From: Gnetum montanum
Lineage: Eukaryota; Streptophyta; Gnetopsida; Gnetales; Gnetaceae
Assembly: GCA_015680685.1 (NCBI GenBank)
Contig: MNCI01037976.1
Coordinates: 105,831-169,830, forward strand
Direction: 5' to 3'
Length of the DNA stretch: 64,000 nt
In this document: positions 46,100 through 58,199 of the stretch, piece by piece
Numbering within the stretch: the stretch's first letter is position 1
How the letters are laid out: every line of letters begins with the position of its first letter
The notes under the pieces: model-generated
Database searches by the model: none
What the model was told of the DNA's origin: nothing
What the model saw: the letters and a program-made list of their open reading frames with translations, nothing else
Made by a program: the position numbers and the translations under genes

Positions 46100-47990
46100 A
46101 CATAATAACCATATGGAGCTAGTTGATGATAAGGATATTATTACCTTGGTGGTGGCATTCCAAATGAGTTTGGGTTTTGCAATTGATAATAATGATTTTG
46201 AGGTTGACTTGGCACTCCACCTTGATAATCCTATGACTCACAAAATTTCTGTCAATAATTATCTTGTGGATAAGGTAATCTCCTAGTTGATTACTTTTTT
46301 GCAAACTTTGAATTGAAAGCATATATTTCAGATTTTTGTAAGTATGACAATATAGGAGAATATTCTTTACAATGTTCATATTGGCATATGCCACATCCTT
46401 CTTCATTTTTGTTAGAATTTGCAACCTCATCAACTATTGTATACTTACCTTTTTGCTGATAATAGTTTTTACCTATATTATTTCTTCTTCTTAGTCCAAG
46501 TAATGGTTCCCCTACCCTATTTTGTCCTCCATAATCTTTAGAGTAGTTTGAAACTTCTCATCCAGGGAGTTCAACATTTTTTACATCTTAGCTAATATTT
46601 ATATAACTGACTTTTGGATCAAAATTTTTTTCCTTTGTACCACTTCTTCTAATGATTCTTCCTCCTTAGGATCACAGAAACATACTTCCCTTTTGCTAAT
46701 TGAGAAGTATCTATTATACTCTTCGACATTTTCTCTCTTCTTTAGTTCTCCTTTTTCTTTGGCCACTTGATCAACGAGCCTTAGGATATGATGGACCCTC
46801 ATTTTTGACATTATTCCTTCGTCATAAGCCCCAAGAGTCTCTTTGTTTTTGTTTTTGACTTCATCTACGATGTGGTGAAGTTATTTCCTTTGAGAAAAAT
46901 CATGGCATGGGCATTGATGAAAAAGAGAGTAATACTTGTCCAATGATGCATCAAGGAATTTATGATTATCTTTTCTCCATCCTTGGATTTGTTTTATGAA
47001 TTTTGACATCCTAAATTACATCTGATACTTATCATTAAATAGCTCTAGCATTGTACTTCATCTATGAATAGATTTTAGATCCAAGGACCAGTACCAACTG
47101 TTAGCTTCTTTGATAAGTGTCTTGGGAAATAATTTAATTTTCTATCACTCATTTTCAATATTTTTTAAGGTAGAGGCATTATTCAAGGCTTTCAAATGGT
47201 ATTATGAATTAGCATTATATCCTCAAAATTTAGCAATTTTATTCATATCAAGCCATTTTCTTAAGCTATCCCTTTGATGGTTGATAGGAATGTGAACTAC
47301 TTTTAAAATATTAATCATGATTATTATAGTAAGTAGTGGTTCATCATAGCCATTATGTTCATAGTAGTCCCTATCATGATCATGTCTCATATGATGTGAC
47401 TTACTATGCCTTCTTTCCTGATGATGCTTCCCTTCCTCTTACTGTTGACTAGGCTTTCTTATTCCATTCCTATGATGGTACCTTCAATTATCTCCATATC
47501 AGTCTCTATCATTCCTCCTTTGGTATTAGTCATGATCCATCTTAAAGTTTGACAATGAGGAGGATGGTAAAGGTGGAGAACTAGAAGAGTGGTGTTGACT
47601 TATACTTCTTCTTTTGTCCCTTGGTTATTCTTTTGATGAATAGTTTGGAGACCTTTCCCTTGAGTGTCTTCTAGTTCTAGAACTAGTTCTCTCCTTACCC
47701 TAGTTCACCACCAAGGTTGATTGTAGCTATTGGTGAGTTGTGTTTCTCTCATCGAAAGGAGGAGGACCTTGCTATTAAGATTACATTGATAAAAATTTTG
47801 GATCCTCCTTTTGTAATTGCTAAAATAGTCTTCATGTGTTGATCTTTCCTAAGCTAAACCTCTATTGATTAATAATATCTAGTGAGGTGCTCTATTACTT
47901 GGTAATCCAAGCCTACTGGTTCACGTACTAGTCTCATAAGAGCTGCCATGAGCATTGAAGGAACAAAATGGTTAGAAGATAATATAATGT
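46100..47990 (-). pseudogene. gag of Athila-like element III
   Basis: Begins near 47980 with MLMAALMRLVREPVGLDYQV, then the His/Asp-rich stretch RHSKSHHMRHDHDRDYYEH (about 47400-47350), NILKVVHIPINHQRDSLRKW, and DASLDKYYSLFHQCPCHDF (about 46910-46860), the Athila capsid block ESLxEAWxRFKxLLxxCPHHG. A second half (open at 46811-46599) and a Gln/Asn-rich end follow. Matches the gag of element IV. Numerous stops. Confidence 0.7.
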
Positions 47991-48323
47991 TATCATCCAA
48001 ATCCCTCCAACATAGCTATTGATCCTAATGGAGGATGTAGTTGAATTCTAGATAATAGGGGTCTAGATGTTCATATACAATCTTTAGTTATTGAGGTATC
48101 TCACTAGCATTCCTTTTAGTTCTATCATGTTGCTGGTTAGAGTCATTAGTAAGTGGTGGTAAATCATTCCTACAAGAAGAAGATATATTATTTTGTTTTG
48201 ATATAGGATTCCTTAATAAAATATTATGTTTAATTTTCTAAAGAATGTTGGATTATTTACTTTTTACAATAACTTTGTATGGTTCACTATTTAATAGTAC
48301 TTAGTGCACTTACCTAAAATGAA

Positions 48324-48343
48324 GTTTTCTAATAACAGTGCCA
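48324..48343 (-). promoter_or_regulatory. Primer-binding site of element III (tRNA-Asp type)
   Basis: TGGCACTGTTATTAGAAAAC on the - strand, one base after the LTR. It equals the Athila-type site complementary to tRNA-Asp if every difference is a C-to-T or G-to-A change. Confidence 0.7.
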
Positions 48344-48344
48344 A

Positions 48345-49259
48345 TGATGAGTAATGAATATTTCCTATGCCCCAAACATATGAATCACTGCCATGTATGA
48401 GTGATCTCGTAAAATTTTGTGAACTCCATTTACCTAAGTGAAATATATCCTTAAATGATGAAATTTATGATTACTAATCATTGTCTTTCATATTAACATC
48501 TATGTTAACTTGTTCATATGATTAAGTATTATTAACATGCAAGATATTTATTTTTGTAATTTTTTATTATTTTCTATGTCTAAAAATGCTTAAATAAGGA
48601 AGGTTTAATGTCTAAATTAAATAAGTAGTTAACTAAACTATCCAAAATGTGGAGCATTCATTATCACTTTTCATACACATGCTAAATGTATATTAACACT
48701 CCTAGGTTACCATGTGTCTGCTACTAGATGTACCAAGTATTCACTACTAGGATTACTGAGCATTAATTTCCTAGCCTCAAAGTGTTTATACTTACATTAA
48801 TTATAAATTATAATTTTAAATGTTTAATAATTAGAAAGTAAATTACATTAAAAGTAAATGGTTGAAAAATAATATTAAACTAATCCAAGTGTTGCAATGG
48901 ATGGAAGAAATATTGATTTTATTGTCGTTCATGCAATTGTGTTCAAGTGCATATTGCACTTGAATAAAATGCCATACAATCAATTCAATTCATTTTGTTG
49001 GCAGTTGTAGGAAAAAATTTACTAACTGCTATAGAAAAAAATTGCAAGAGTCTAAATAAGTTTATGACTGAATGATGTCATAAATGCAATGGGTATGCAC
49101 ATTTATATAGGTAATGACTACATCAACATCAATGTACATGCACCAATGCATCGTAAGATGCATTGATGTGGATGTGTTGATGGGGCTATGTCAATGACCA
49201 TGCATTGATGTAGTCACCTTATTTATGTTTCATTACCACCTAATTATGCTATTCCCTCA
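48345..49259 (-). mobile_element. 5' LTR of element III
   Basis: On the - strand it starts TGAGGGAATAGCATAA and ends ATTACTCATCA. TATA box CTATATAAATG at about 49115, U3 with CATTGATG repeats (49120-49215), poly(A)-like AATAAAATC at about 48920. Related to 1266-2128 and 4711-5569. Its outer edge cuts the gag of element IV at 49260. No matching 3' LTR was found at the other end of element III. Confidence 0.75.
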
Positions 49260-51086
49260 TTGTTCATGGAAACACTAATAAATCTAGGTCTTACTACTAT
49301 ATTCCTAGAATGCCAAGTCATGGAACACATCTCCAAAGGCTATCAACCAATTGAAGCTTAAGTTAGAAACGATAAACTCATGGAGGCCTACCATGAAGTC
49401 TTTAAGGACAAAATGGTCTTGATCACATTGACCGAATAGTTAGAAAATAAGAATCTAAACTTTCATCAATGTGGTATTATTAACAATGTCCTCCTTCTTT
49501 TGGTGAGGATAATGAAATTTATCAATGATTACATTTAATCTTAGCAAGTAATCAATGTAAGGAAAGAACTAGTTCCAAAACTAGGGGAACCTCAAGGCCA
49601 ATGTCTCATAGCCATCAACCAAAAGAACAAATTAGGGAATTAAGAAGGAGAGAAATCCAACATAACTTTTGAAGTTCTCCATCCTCATCTTCTCATCATC
49701 ATAAATATCTAAAAAGAAAGAACAAGATTGATATCAAAGAAGAAGTATTTGAGACCAAGGTGAAGATGATAAAAGACCCTATCGTAGAGATGAAGGGAAC
49801 ATAGATAGTAATGAAACAAGGAAGAACATCATCACAAGAGAAGGCATAGCATGCCACATCATATGAGACATGACTATGATAGGGACCATCATGAATATAA
49901 TGACTCTGATGAACCATTGCTTGCTACCATGGACATGGTAAACATCTTAAAGGTAGTTCATATTCTCACTAGGCATCGCAGGGATAGTTGGATCAAATAT
50001 CTTAATATGAATAATATCTCTAAGTTTGAAAAAGGTTTCAATTTTAATTTGCAACATCACTTGTAGGCCTTCCATGATGTCTACGTCTTGAAAGACATTA
50101 ATAATGACTACTAGAAGATCAAATTATTTGCTAGGACACTCATTAAAGAAGCTAAAAATTGCTACTAGTCCTTGGAAATAGAATTTATTTATAGATGGAG
50201 TATGGTATTGGAGATGTTCAATGACAAATATTAAACATACTCTAGGGTATCTAACTTGAGAAAATAGATTCAAAGATGAAAATAAGACAATCATGAATCC
50301 CTTGATGAATCCTTGGGAAGGTATTATTCTTTATTACACTAATGTCTCGGTCATGGTTTCTATCAAAGGAAGCAAATTCACCATGTGATAGATGGACTTA
50401 GAAATAAAAATAATGAGACTCTTGGCATATGTATCAAGGAATATAGGAAACGATGAAAATTCATCAAGTACAAAGGCTCATTCATTAAGTGGAAAAAGAA
50501 AGAGGGTTGAAAAAGAAAGAAAGTATAGAGAAATATAATAGAGATCCTTGGATATGCAAATAGAAGATACACCTCTATGATTCTAAAAAGGAAACACCAC
50601 TGGAGGAGGTTGTGTAAAAAAACCTTAATGACTTCAAAATATATTATATAAATATTTCCTAAAGTGGATCGAATGTTAGAATCCATGGATGAGAGGTTCC
50701 AAACTACTCTTAAAATCATGAAGGAGAAAACAGAGTAGGGAAACCAGAATAATGATAGAAAGAGAAAGGATGCAGTAAAGGACTGCTATCAATGGAAAGG
50801 TAATGCTACAACAATTTATGAAGTTGCAAATTCTAATACAAGTGATGAAGGATATGGCATTTACCAATATGAACATCCAAAGGGGTATGCTACCATGTAG
50901 GTAATAGTATCCCTATCATCAAATTAATTCATACTAATACTATGTCTAGTAGCTTATGTCCCCAAGTGGTTCTACAAAACATAATTCTTCTTATCATTGC
51001 TATTCCTTGAATATTATAGATCTATCAACCTAATTAAATCCCCTATCACTTACATTCCTCATTATTCATATTAATACTGTACACAT
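49260..51086 (+). pseudogene. gag of Athila-like element IV
   Basis: Starts abruptly at the LTR of element III, with LFMETLINLG (aligning with LMAALMRLV of element III). MPHHMRHDYDRDHHEYNDSD from 49851, MVNILKVVHI, then DESLGRYYSLLH.CLGHGF near 50310-50365 (Athila capsid block), and a His-poor C-terminal half. Ends at the LTR of element V. The 5' LTR and leader of this element are not in the window. Confidence 0.7.
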
Positions 51087-52346
51087 TAAGGATTATTGAA
51101 CTTTGAAGGAGAGGGGGATGTGAGGTGGGGGTGGGATGTTGGGGAGAGAAGATGAATAAGTTTTCCAAATTAGAAAATTCTTCAACATAAAGCACATGCA
51201 AATTTATGTGGTTCCCCAACTTGGATACTATACACATAGATTTTAGATCACTTGCACAACTCTAGAGTTTGATCCACTCAAAATGTGGTGTAAAGGGTAC
51301 CACATCCTATATAGCTCTATGCTCCACTCTAGATTAATTCAATGCCACAAATCCACTTAATCCCACAAGGTTCCAACAAGCTTAGAAATTAGTTTCTAGG
51401 ATTCTATAACCATTACAACTTGAGCTCCATTTCAAAGTGTTGTGGCACTACATCAACACTAAATCCCATAGGATCCCTATAATCTCAAGGATGATGCCAT
51501 CTCACAAGAAGTGCATCAACTCCATAGGGCAACAAAAGAGAAATAAAAATTATAAGGAAATGATGCAACTAATTTTTTTGATGCTTGTACTTTAAGGTAT
51601 AGCACACTTTGACCACTTACAATAGTACAAAAGATAGTATAATGAGGTACAAGAACAATAGAATGATGTATCCAGTTATTGCTTAATGTTGACACTTGAT
51701 AGTTCACAGTGCTTGCTTATTTTCCAAGAGAATGAATTCTTCTTATAGCCTAGATGCTTTCAAAATGACTTCAAAATTCATGCAAAGTCTATCTAACACT
51801 AAAGACATCTTCTTCAAGATTGAGACATCTTTCTACATCAAACTTCTATTTGGAAGAGACATATTCTTCATAAGGAATACATCTTTAAAGGGGCATCTTC
51901 TTAACAAGGAAGACATCTACTACTTTTGAGGGATGACTTCTTCCGCAGAACCTTCAACTTAGTGAAGATGTCTTTCCTTGATCATAGACATCTACTATTT
52001 CTTCAAGATTTCTTCACTGATCCTTCTATTCTTTAGCCAAGATTTCTATTGCTATTGAGAGATGTCTTCACTTGATGGGAGATGCCTCTTGTTTCCTAGA
52101 GACATCTTTCTTCAATAAATTCTTTAATATTAAGGCTTCTCATTGCTCACTAGAGTTGAGCTTTTAGGTCTTCATTTCTTGTCTATGAAGTTTTAATTCC
52201 CACACCCTTCTTTGAGATCTTGTAGATGAACTTCTTATTTGAGCTCTCCTTTTGTTCAAATTCAAGTTCTTTCCCTACAATCACAACAACCAGACAAGCA
52301 TCTTTGTTCTCCATTTTGCTTAAGTTTTTGGCATACCAAAAGGTCA
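51087..52346 (-). mobile_element. 3' LTR of element V
   Basis: On + it runs from TAAGGATTATTGAAC (original TG changed to TA) to CATACCAAAAGGTCA. Aligns with 55792-57035. The second half (51790-52110) contains many copies of GACATCTT or AAGATGTC in both orientations. Confidence 0.75.
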
Positions 52347-52362
52347 ATAATCTTCCCCTTTT
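52347..52362 (-). promoter_or_regulatory. Polypurine tract of element V
   Basis: AAAAGGGGAAGATTAT on the - strand lies directly before the 3' LTR. This shows which LTR is 3' and confirms the - strand orientation. Confidence 0.8.
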
Positions 52363-55136
52363 GGTAATGTCTAAAGCTTAAGAAATGGATGAGTATAATC
52401 ATAAAATTGTAAAATATAGCTACTCATCATTTCTTCCCCTTTTTGCACATGAATAAAAAGGATTTAAAAAATGAAGTAATCATGATAAATTCTAATGATA
52501 GTAAAGATGATTAATAAGATAATTACTCTAAGCTTCAAGGTATATCATAGAGAACACATGAAATCTAAAAATAAGACTATAATGATCAAAACCTTTCTTT
52601 ATAATAGAAACATCATAAAAATTTTTCCCCTTTGTGGGAAGCACCAAAAAGGAGGGGATCATGAAAAGGATCTATCCAAATAGTTGCAAAATTGTTTCAT
52701 GAGATATACATTAAGTGATAATCCCATAGAGATACACATCTCTTAGCATTACTTTCATAGTGCTGATATTGTCAAATCAAATAGGAGCTACGACTTAACA
52801 AAGTTCAAATTTTAAGCATTTAGGTTCATGTAACTTTTCTTTTCGAACCAATAATCCTTTAGTAGCAAGAAACTCATGATTATATATTCATCGAATATTT
52901 TAGTCCTTTTGAAGCTTCAACAACATAACAAGGCATATTAATTCCATGGTAAGAGAGTAAATACATTCTTATCTAACTTTCAAGAAGTAGATCAAATAAA
53001 AAAAGTACTTATCAAAATTAACCAAACAAATTCTTAATAAGATGTCCATAAAGTAATTTGTATATAGCTATGTCAAGAAATAGAAAGTATATCACAAGGT
53101 AGAATTCCAAAAATATATCTTGAGTAAAATTTAACTCATATTTTTACCATAGATATTTTACCATACTCTTAAATAAATAGTCCTCTTCTTGCTTATTTTC
53201 AGCTATGGGTGTTTGACCATGAAGTTTTTGTTGCTTGATGTATTTTGGTAAAGGTCTTACGACATTATTCCTACATCAATGGCCTATAGGATGATGAGGT
53301 GGAGGCTTCCCTGGGTATGTGCATATAACTTTCTCATTTTTATGCTTCCTTTAGGCCTTTTTAGAAAAAATAATTTCGAAAGAACTACCCTTGCAATGTA
53401 ATATTAAGATCAAGTGAGGAGACTTAAGTCTCCTATTAGTAGTACTTCATGATAATTCCTTGAAACATTTCTTTTCTTAGAAAATTCATGAATTTCATCA
53501 AAAGTACCAAATCAAATGCTAGAATGTCCATTAGAAATCATACAAGAGACCTTTGAAGAAATAATAGGCATATTGCCTAAGAGTAGAGATGTTAGATTAG
53601 ATGAATACCTCTTGAGAGAGACGTATACAATCAAAATGAGACATCTCAAATGTAGGTGGGATGTTTATTTTTTAGAGCAGCTATCTATCCTACCAGGGCC
53701 AAAAATATAAATGCTTGTTTTGATGTTTAGAACCTCTAGAAACCTTCAAAAAAGTAATCCTTAGCCCCTGAAAACTTATAGACTTATCAAAATAAGTCTA
53801 AAACACCCCAAAACATGGCATAACATCATGAAATCATCCTTAAAAAATCAACATAATAAAACATACATAAACATCATAAATTCATTGAGAAATGAACAAG
53901 AGCTAGGAGATGTCCGCATAAATATAGAGTGTCATACTATGATCAAGTTTCAAAGAAAGACCTCTCATGAATATAGAAAATAATTCATATGCTTTTTTCA
54001 ATGTAACTTTCCTTAGAAGGTACATTAAGTACATTAAAAGTACCATTTTAAACTCTTTAATTGCCATACATAAAAAAATCAACCTAACTTTAAGATCATA
54101 AATAAGTAGCATTGCCATATCATAATTAAGAGTTTGGAGAAGACATATATAGTTAAAAGGTAATAACCATTCAACAAAAATATTTTGGTCCATGACTTTT
54201 AAACCACTTGAAACCAATACATTCTAACTAAGATTCCAACAGATGATTTATCAATAAAAACTTTAAAAGTTTACAAGAACAACAAACTTTCATTTAATTA
54301 TAAGATTAATCACTTCATTCTCATACATTCACAAGAGATACCATAATCAAATATTCTAATACTAGCAAATATCTTCTCTTGTAACCTCTTATCTTAACAT
54401 TTTTAGAATACTAAAGCTAACATCGCATAGCTTGAAATGAAGTAAGCACATATCAAAAAAATTTAGTCTTTCCAATTTAAATAAGAACACAATATTTAAC
54501 AAGAAAAAAATAAAACCTTACCTTTACTTACCATACTTGCAACTGAAAATTAAGGTTCCTAGAGTGCTAGAGAATGAGATTCTCTTTTGAGGTTTTTCTT
54601 CTTCCATAGACATCTTTAATATTCAAGGCTTGTCTCCCTTTCACAAATTAGTTGGATAGTATCTTCTCATTCTTAGGTTCCTTCCTCTTGATTCTCCAAA
54701 CATTTTGAACTTCCTTGTTCATTTGAGTTGTCCAATTCTTCTTGACTTCTCTCTATATTGTTTGTCTATGATTTTTATCCTATGAAAAATTCTTTCTAGG
54801 AACATTTAGATAAGACCAAGAAGTCATATGATATGACCAAGTACTCATGTGATAATATTTTAAATTTCAATTTCATTGTTTATGCCCAAATTTATTGAAA
54901 TAATAACATATAGTCTTCCTATTATCGTAAGAGTGATTAGAATGATCAAACATTTTAGGTACTTGTGGTTGGATTAGAGCTACTTCTGATTGGGATGTAG
55001 TGTGTATTTTCACTTGAACCTTTGAAGAGTTCTTCTGTTGGGATGAACTTTTTACAAATTCTTTCTCTTAGGAATAACATCCTAGTTCACTTTTATTTTG
55101 TGGAGTTCTTCCTTGTCCAAGAACCATTTGAAGGGA
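52363..55136 (-). other. Internal region of element V without recognisable pol
   Basis: Near 54930-54890 the - strand reads CYYFNKFGHK, compatible with the second zinc knuckle of SIRE-type Gag-Pol. The rest, down to 52363, gives only short open frames (such as 53903-54217) with no protease, integrase or RT motif that I recognise. Either deleted pol or foreign filler DNA. Confidence 0.4.
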
Positions 55137-55640
55137 TTACTTTCCCTTGACTAGCCTTTCATTCACTAGTTTGACATCTGCAATTTCTTCCTTAGCTTGC
55201 TCAAAAGAAAAAGTTAGTTTTTCATTCTTAGCCCTTAGTTTTGATATTTCTTTTTTAAGATTAGAAATCGTTATATTCAATAAAGAAATTTCTTGATCCT
55301 TTGTTTTAAGATACTTATGTAACCTTATGTAAATATATTTTAAAGGTAAAAGTTCATTGCACAAAAAATAAAGACTCTCTTCCTCATTAGGTTCATCATC
55401 TAAGGTGTCAACATCACCATCTTTGTAAGTCATACAGATGAGATGTGAATCTTTTTTATTGACCTCCACGTCTTCTTCACTTTGTTCGTCATGATCATAG
55501 CTAGTGTAGAAGTTGGTGTTTTTCTTTTCCATATCTATTCTCTCTTTTTGTTGCATCCTAGCATCGCTAGTACATTCTGAGGCTACATGATCTCTTCCTT
55601 CATAAACCCAACATTCTATTGAAAAAGCATCAAAATTAGA
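55137..55640 (-). pseudogene. gag C-terminal part of element V (SIRE-like)
   Basis: From about 55620 the - strand reads CWVYEGRDHVASEC, a CX2CX4HX4C zinc knuckle whose second Cys became Tyr. Then come an acidic stretch (HDEQSEEDVEVNKKD, DEPNEEESL), a FLCNELLPL block and a long coiled-coil (ISNLKKEISKLRAKNEKL). This order is typical of SIRE/Maximus copia Gag. Open from 55556 to 55137. Only about 140 bases separate the knuckle from the PBS, so the capsid N-terminus is missing. Confidence 0.75.
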
Positions 55641-55777
55641 ATTAGATAGATGCTTACCTTTATCCTTACTTTTCTGTCTAAAATGTCATTGATCCCATTT
55701 AACATTGGTGACTTGATGTATGATCCTCCTTTGATTTTTCACTCTTGAGTTGTTACACACAAAACTAGGAGTACTAG

Positions 55778-55789
55778 GTTCTAATACCA
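55778..55789 (-). promoter_or_regulatory. Primer-binding site of element V (initiator tRNA-Met)
   Basis: TGGTATTAGAAC on the - strand differs from the usual TGGTATCAGAGC at two transition sites. It is two bases from the 5' LTR. Confidence 0.75.
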
Positions 55790-55791
55790 CT

Positions 55792-57035
55792 TGAGGATCA
55801 TTGAACTTAGAAGGGGAGTGATGAATAAGTTTCCTAAATCAAAAAAATATCAACACAAAGCACATACAAATTTACATGGTTCCCCAACTTGGGTACTCCA
55901 TACTCAGAGGGTAGGTCAATTGCAAATCTCTAGACTTTGTTCCTCTCAAAATGTGGTTTGAAGGATACCACATACTATACAGCTCTAAGCTCACTCCAAA
56001 GGAATTTGACACCATGAATCCACTCAAACCTGCAATGTTTCAACAAGATTAGAAAGTGATTTTTAGGATACCACAACCTTTATAACTTGAGCTCTACTTT
56101 GGAGTATTGTGGCACTACAAAAACACTCAATCCTATAGGATCCTGAGAAGCTCAAGGATGATGCCTTCTTGTAAGAAGCACATTAACCCTACAGAGCAAC
56201 AAAAGAGAAATAAAAATTACAAGGAAAAGATACAACTAATTTTTATAATCCTTGTACTTTGATGTATAGCACATTTAACTACTTAGAATAGTAAAAAAGA
56301 TAGTACAATGAGGTACAAGAATAATAGAATGATGTATTGAATGATTGTTTAATGTTGACACTTGATAGTTCACAATGCTTTCTTATTTTCTAAGACAATG
56401 AAATCATATTATACTCTAGATGTTTCTAAAATCACTTTGAAATGCATGCAATGGATATCTAATAGTCACTAGAGACCACTTCTTTAATATTGAGACATCT
56501 TTCAGATCAAAATTCCATTTCAAAGATATGTCTTCTTTACAAGGAAGAAGTCTTTGAAGAGACATATTTGCAACAAGGAAGACATCTATTATTTCTAGGA
56601 GATGTCTTCTTCTAAGCAACCTTCCACTAGGCCAAGACATCTTCATCATTAGGGAGACATATTTTCTTGTTAGTAGACATCTGCTATTTCTTCAATACAT
56701 CTTTAATGATCCTTCTATTCTTTGGCTAAGATGTTTACTACTATTAATAAACATCTTCACTTGATGGAAGACATTTTCTATTTCTTAGAGATGTCTTTCT
56801 TGAATAAGTTCTTCAATAGTAAGGATTTTCATTAATCATTGATGTTGAGCATTGAGGTATTCATTCCTTGTCCATACATTTTTAACTCTTGCATGAATCC
56901 TTGAGATCTTGTAGATGTCCTTCTTCTTTGAGCTCTTATTTTGTTCAAATCTAGGTTCTTTTTCTAAAATTGCAACAATGACACAAGCATCCCTATTCTC
57001 CATTTTCCTTAATATTTTGACATACCAAAAGATCA
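55792..57035 (-). mobile_element. 5' LTR of element V
   Basis: On + it runs from TGAGGATCATTGAAC to CATACCAAAAGATCA. Same motif-rich second half (56460-56790) with GACATCTT-type words. A chance ORF spans 56416-56649. Confidence 0.75.
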
Positions 57036-58030
57036 ATCCACCTCATACCTCCACTCCTTTACCTCTTACATTACATATGCAAGATGAGATACCTCTATAT
57101 CCTCAATAATGCAAGGTGGTAAATGTTGTAAACTTGTAACCAAATGATAAATTAAGTGGCTATAAGCATAAGCCTTGAAAAATGAACTTTCTTTAGGCCC
57201 AAGAGTTCATCTAAACCACCACAAACATTTGTTGCTATGGATCCTTCCCAAATTGTCTTAGGAATATCTACCAAGTTTCCTTCAAATCAAAGATCACCAA
57301 ATATTCACACTCATATTAACTCATGTAATCATAGATTAGATAAAGGAACAAAATCTTTCTAAGAAAAGAACTAATCATAAAAGTCCTTTAATTTATTTAC
57401 AAATTATGGGGAATGATCCATGCAAAGCTTTATTTGACTAAAGTTCTAGTGTTAGCTTAATTTCTTAAGAAATTTACAATACATGGAACCTACCGCTACT
57501 AATGACATTTAATATCAGGTTAGAGCTTGCAAACCAATCTCTCACTATTCCATTAGGATAGATAAAGGATACTATTACGACTATTTTTAGATGATTATAG
57601 CTAGTAGACTTATTAGTTATCCATATGGACAAATCCAAAGGATACTTTCTAATAATTATAAAAAGGCATTGGCTAAGTAGAAATGATGTTAGGTTAGGGA
57701 CTAGAGACCTCTACATAGAAACTATCAAGGAAAATGAGTTTGGAAAAATTGAGAAGACGAGGGCTCTATGTAGCATGTATAGTGACAAAGGATGCCATTG
57801 CATATAGAAAATATGGACATTAAAGTGCACATCTATTATAGCATGCAAGAAGTATGCTAAAACCACTAGTGTTCAAAGGTGCATATATACAATAGCCATA
57901 AAACAAGAAGACATCTAATGATTGACTATAGATGATAGCTTTATTTCCACACTATGCATAGAACCAGCTGAAATCCTCAAAAGTGCTTATATAGATAAGG
58001 TGAATGAGATGGATCAAATATAGAACTAAC
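57036..58030 (+). pseudogene. Protease and linker of element IV
   Basis: NDPCKALFD followed by SSSVSLIS at about 57410-57465 is the protease active site; Asp is kept at 57436-57438 and Gly is replaced. LELANQSLTIPLG follows, then the linker: GYFLIIIKRHWLS, IEKTRALCSMYSDKGCHC, AYIDKVNEMDQI. The same linker lies at 44958-45395 (-) in element III. Upstream, 57036-57290 is the end of gag behind element V. Confidence 0.65.
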
Positions 58031-58199
58031 TCTTCAAAGAGGAATATAGAAAAGAAATAGAAATGGATTGAGAAGAGTTAAAAATCCTTGATACTTTCAA
58101 ATAAGAGCCCTTGGAACTAAAATCCTTATCAAAATCTCTAGAATATATATTCCTAGATAATTTAAAGCTAGTAATCATTAATGTCCATCTCACTAAAGA

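Larger units (their letters stand above)
51087..57035 (-). mobile_element. Element V: non-autonomous Ty1/copia (SIRE-like) element in element IV
   Basis: Two direct LTRs of about 1.25 kb enclose only 3.4 kb, which holds nucleocapsid-region sequence but no recognisable capsid N-terminus, protease, integrase or RT. PBS at 55778-55789 and PPT at 52347-52362 fix the orientation as - strand. It separates the gag of element IV from its PR. No clean target duplication: CACAT on the left, ATCCA on the right. Confidence 0.75.

Noticed and set aside
51082-57040. Target-site duplication of element V
   Set aside because: CACAT and ATCCA do not match; not called.
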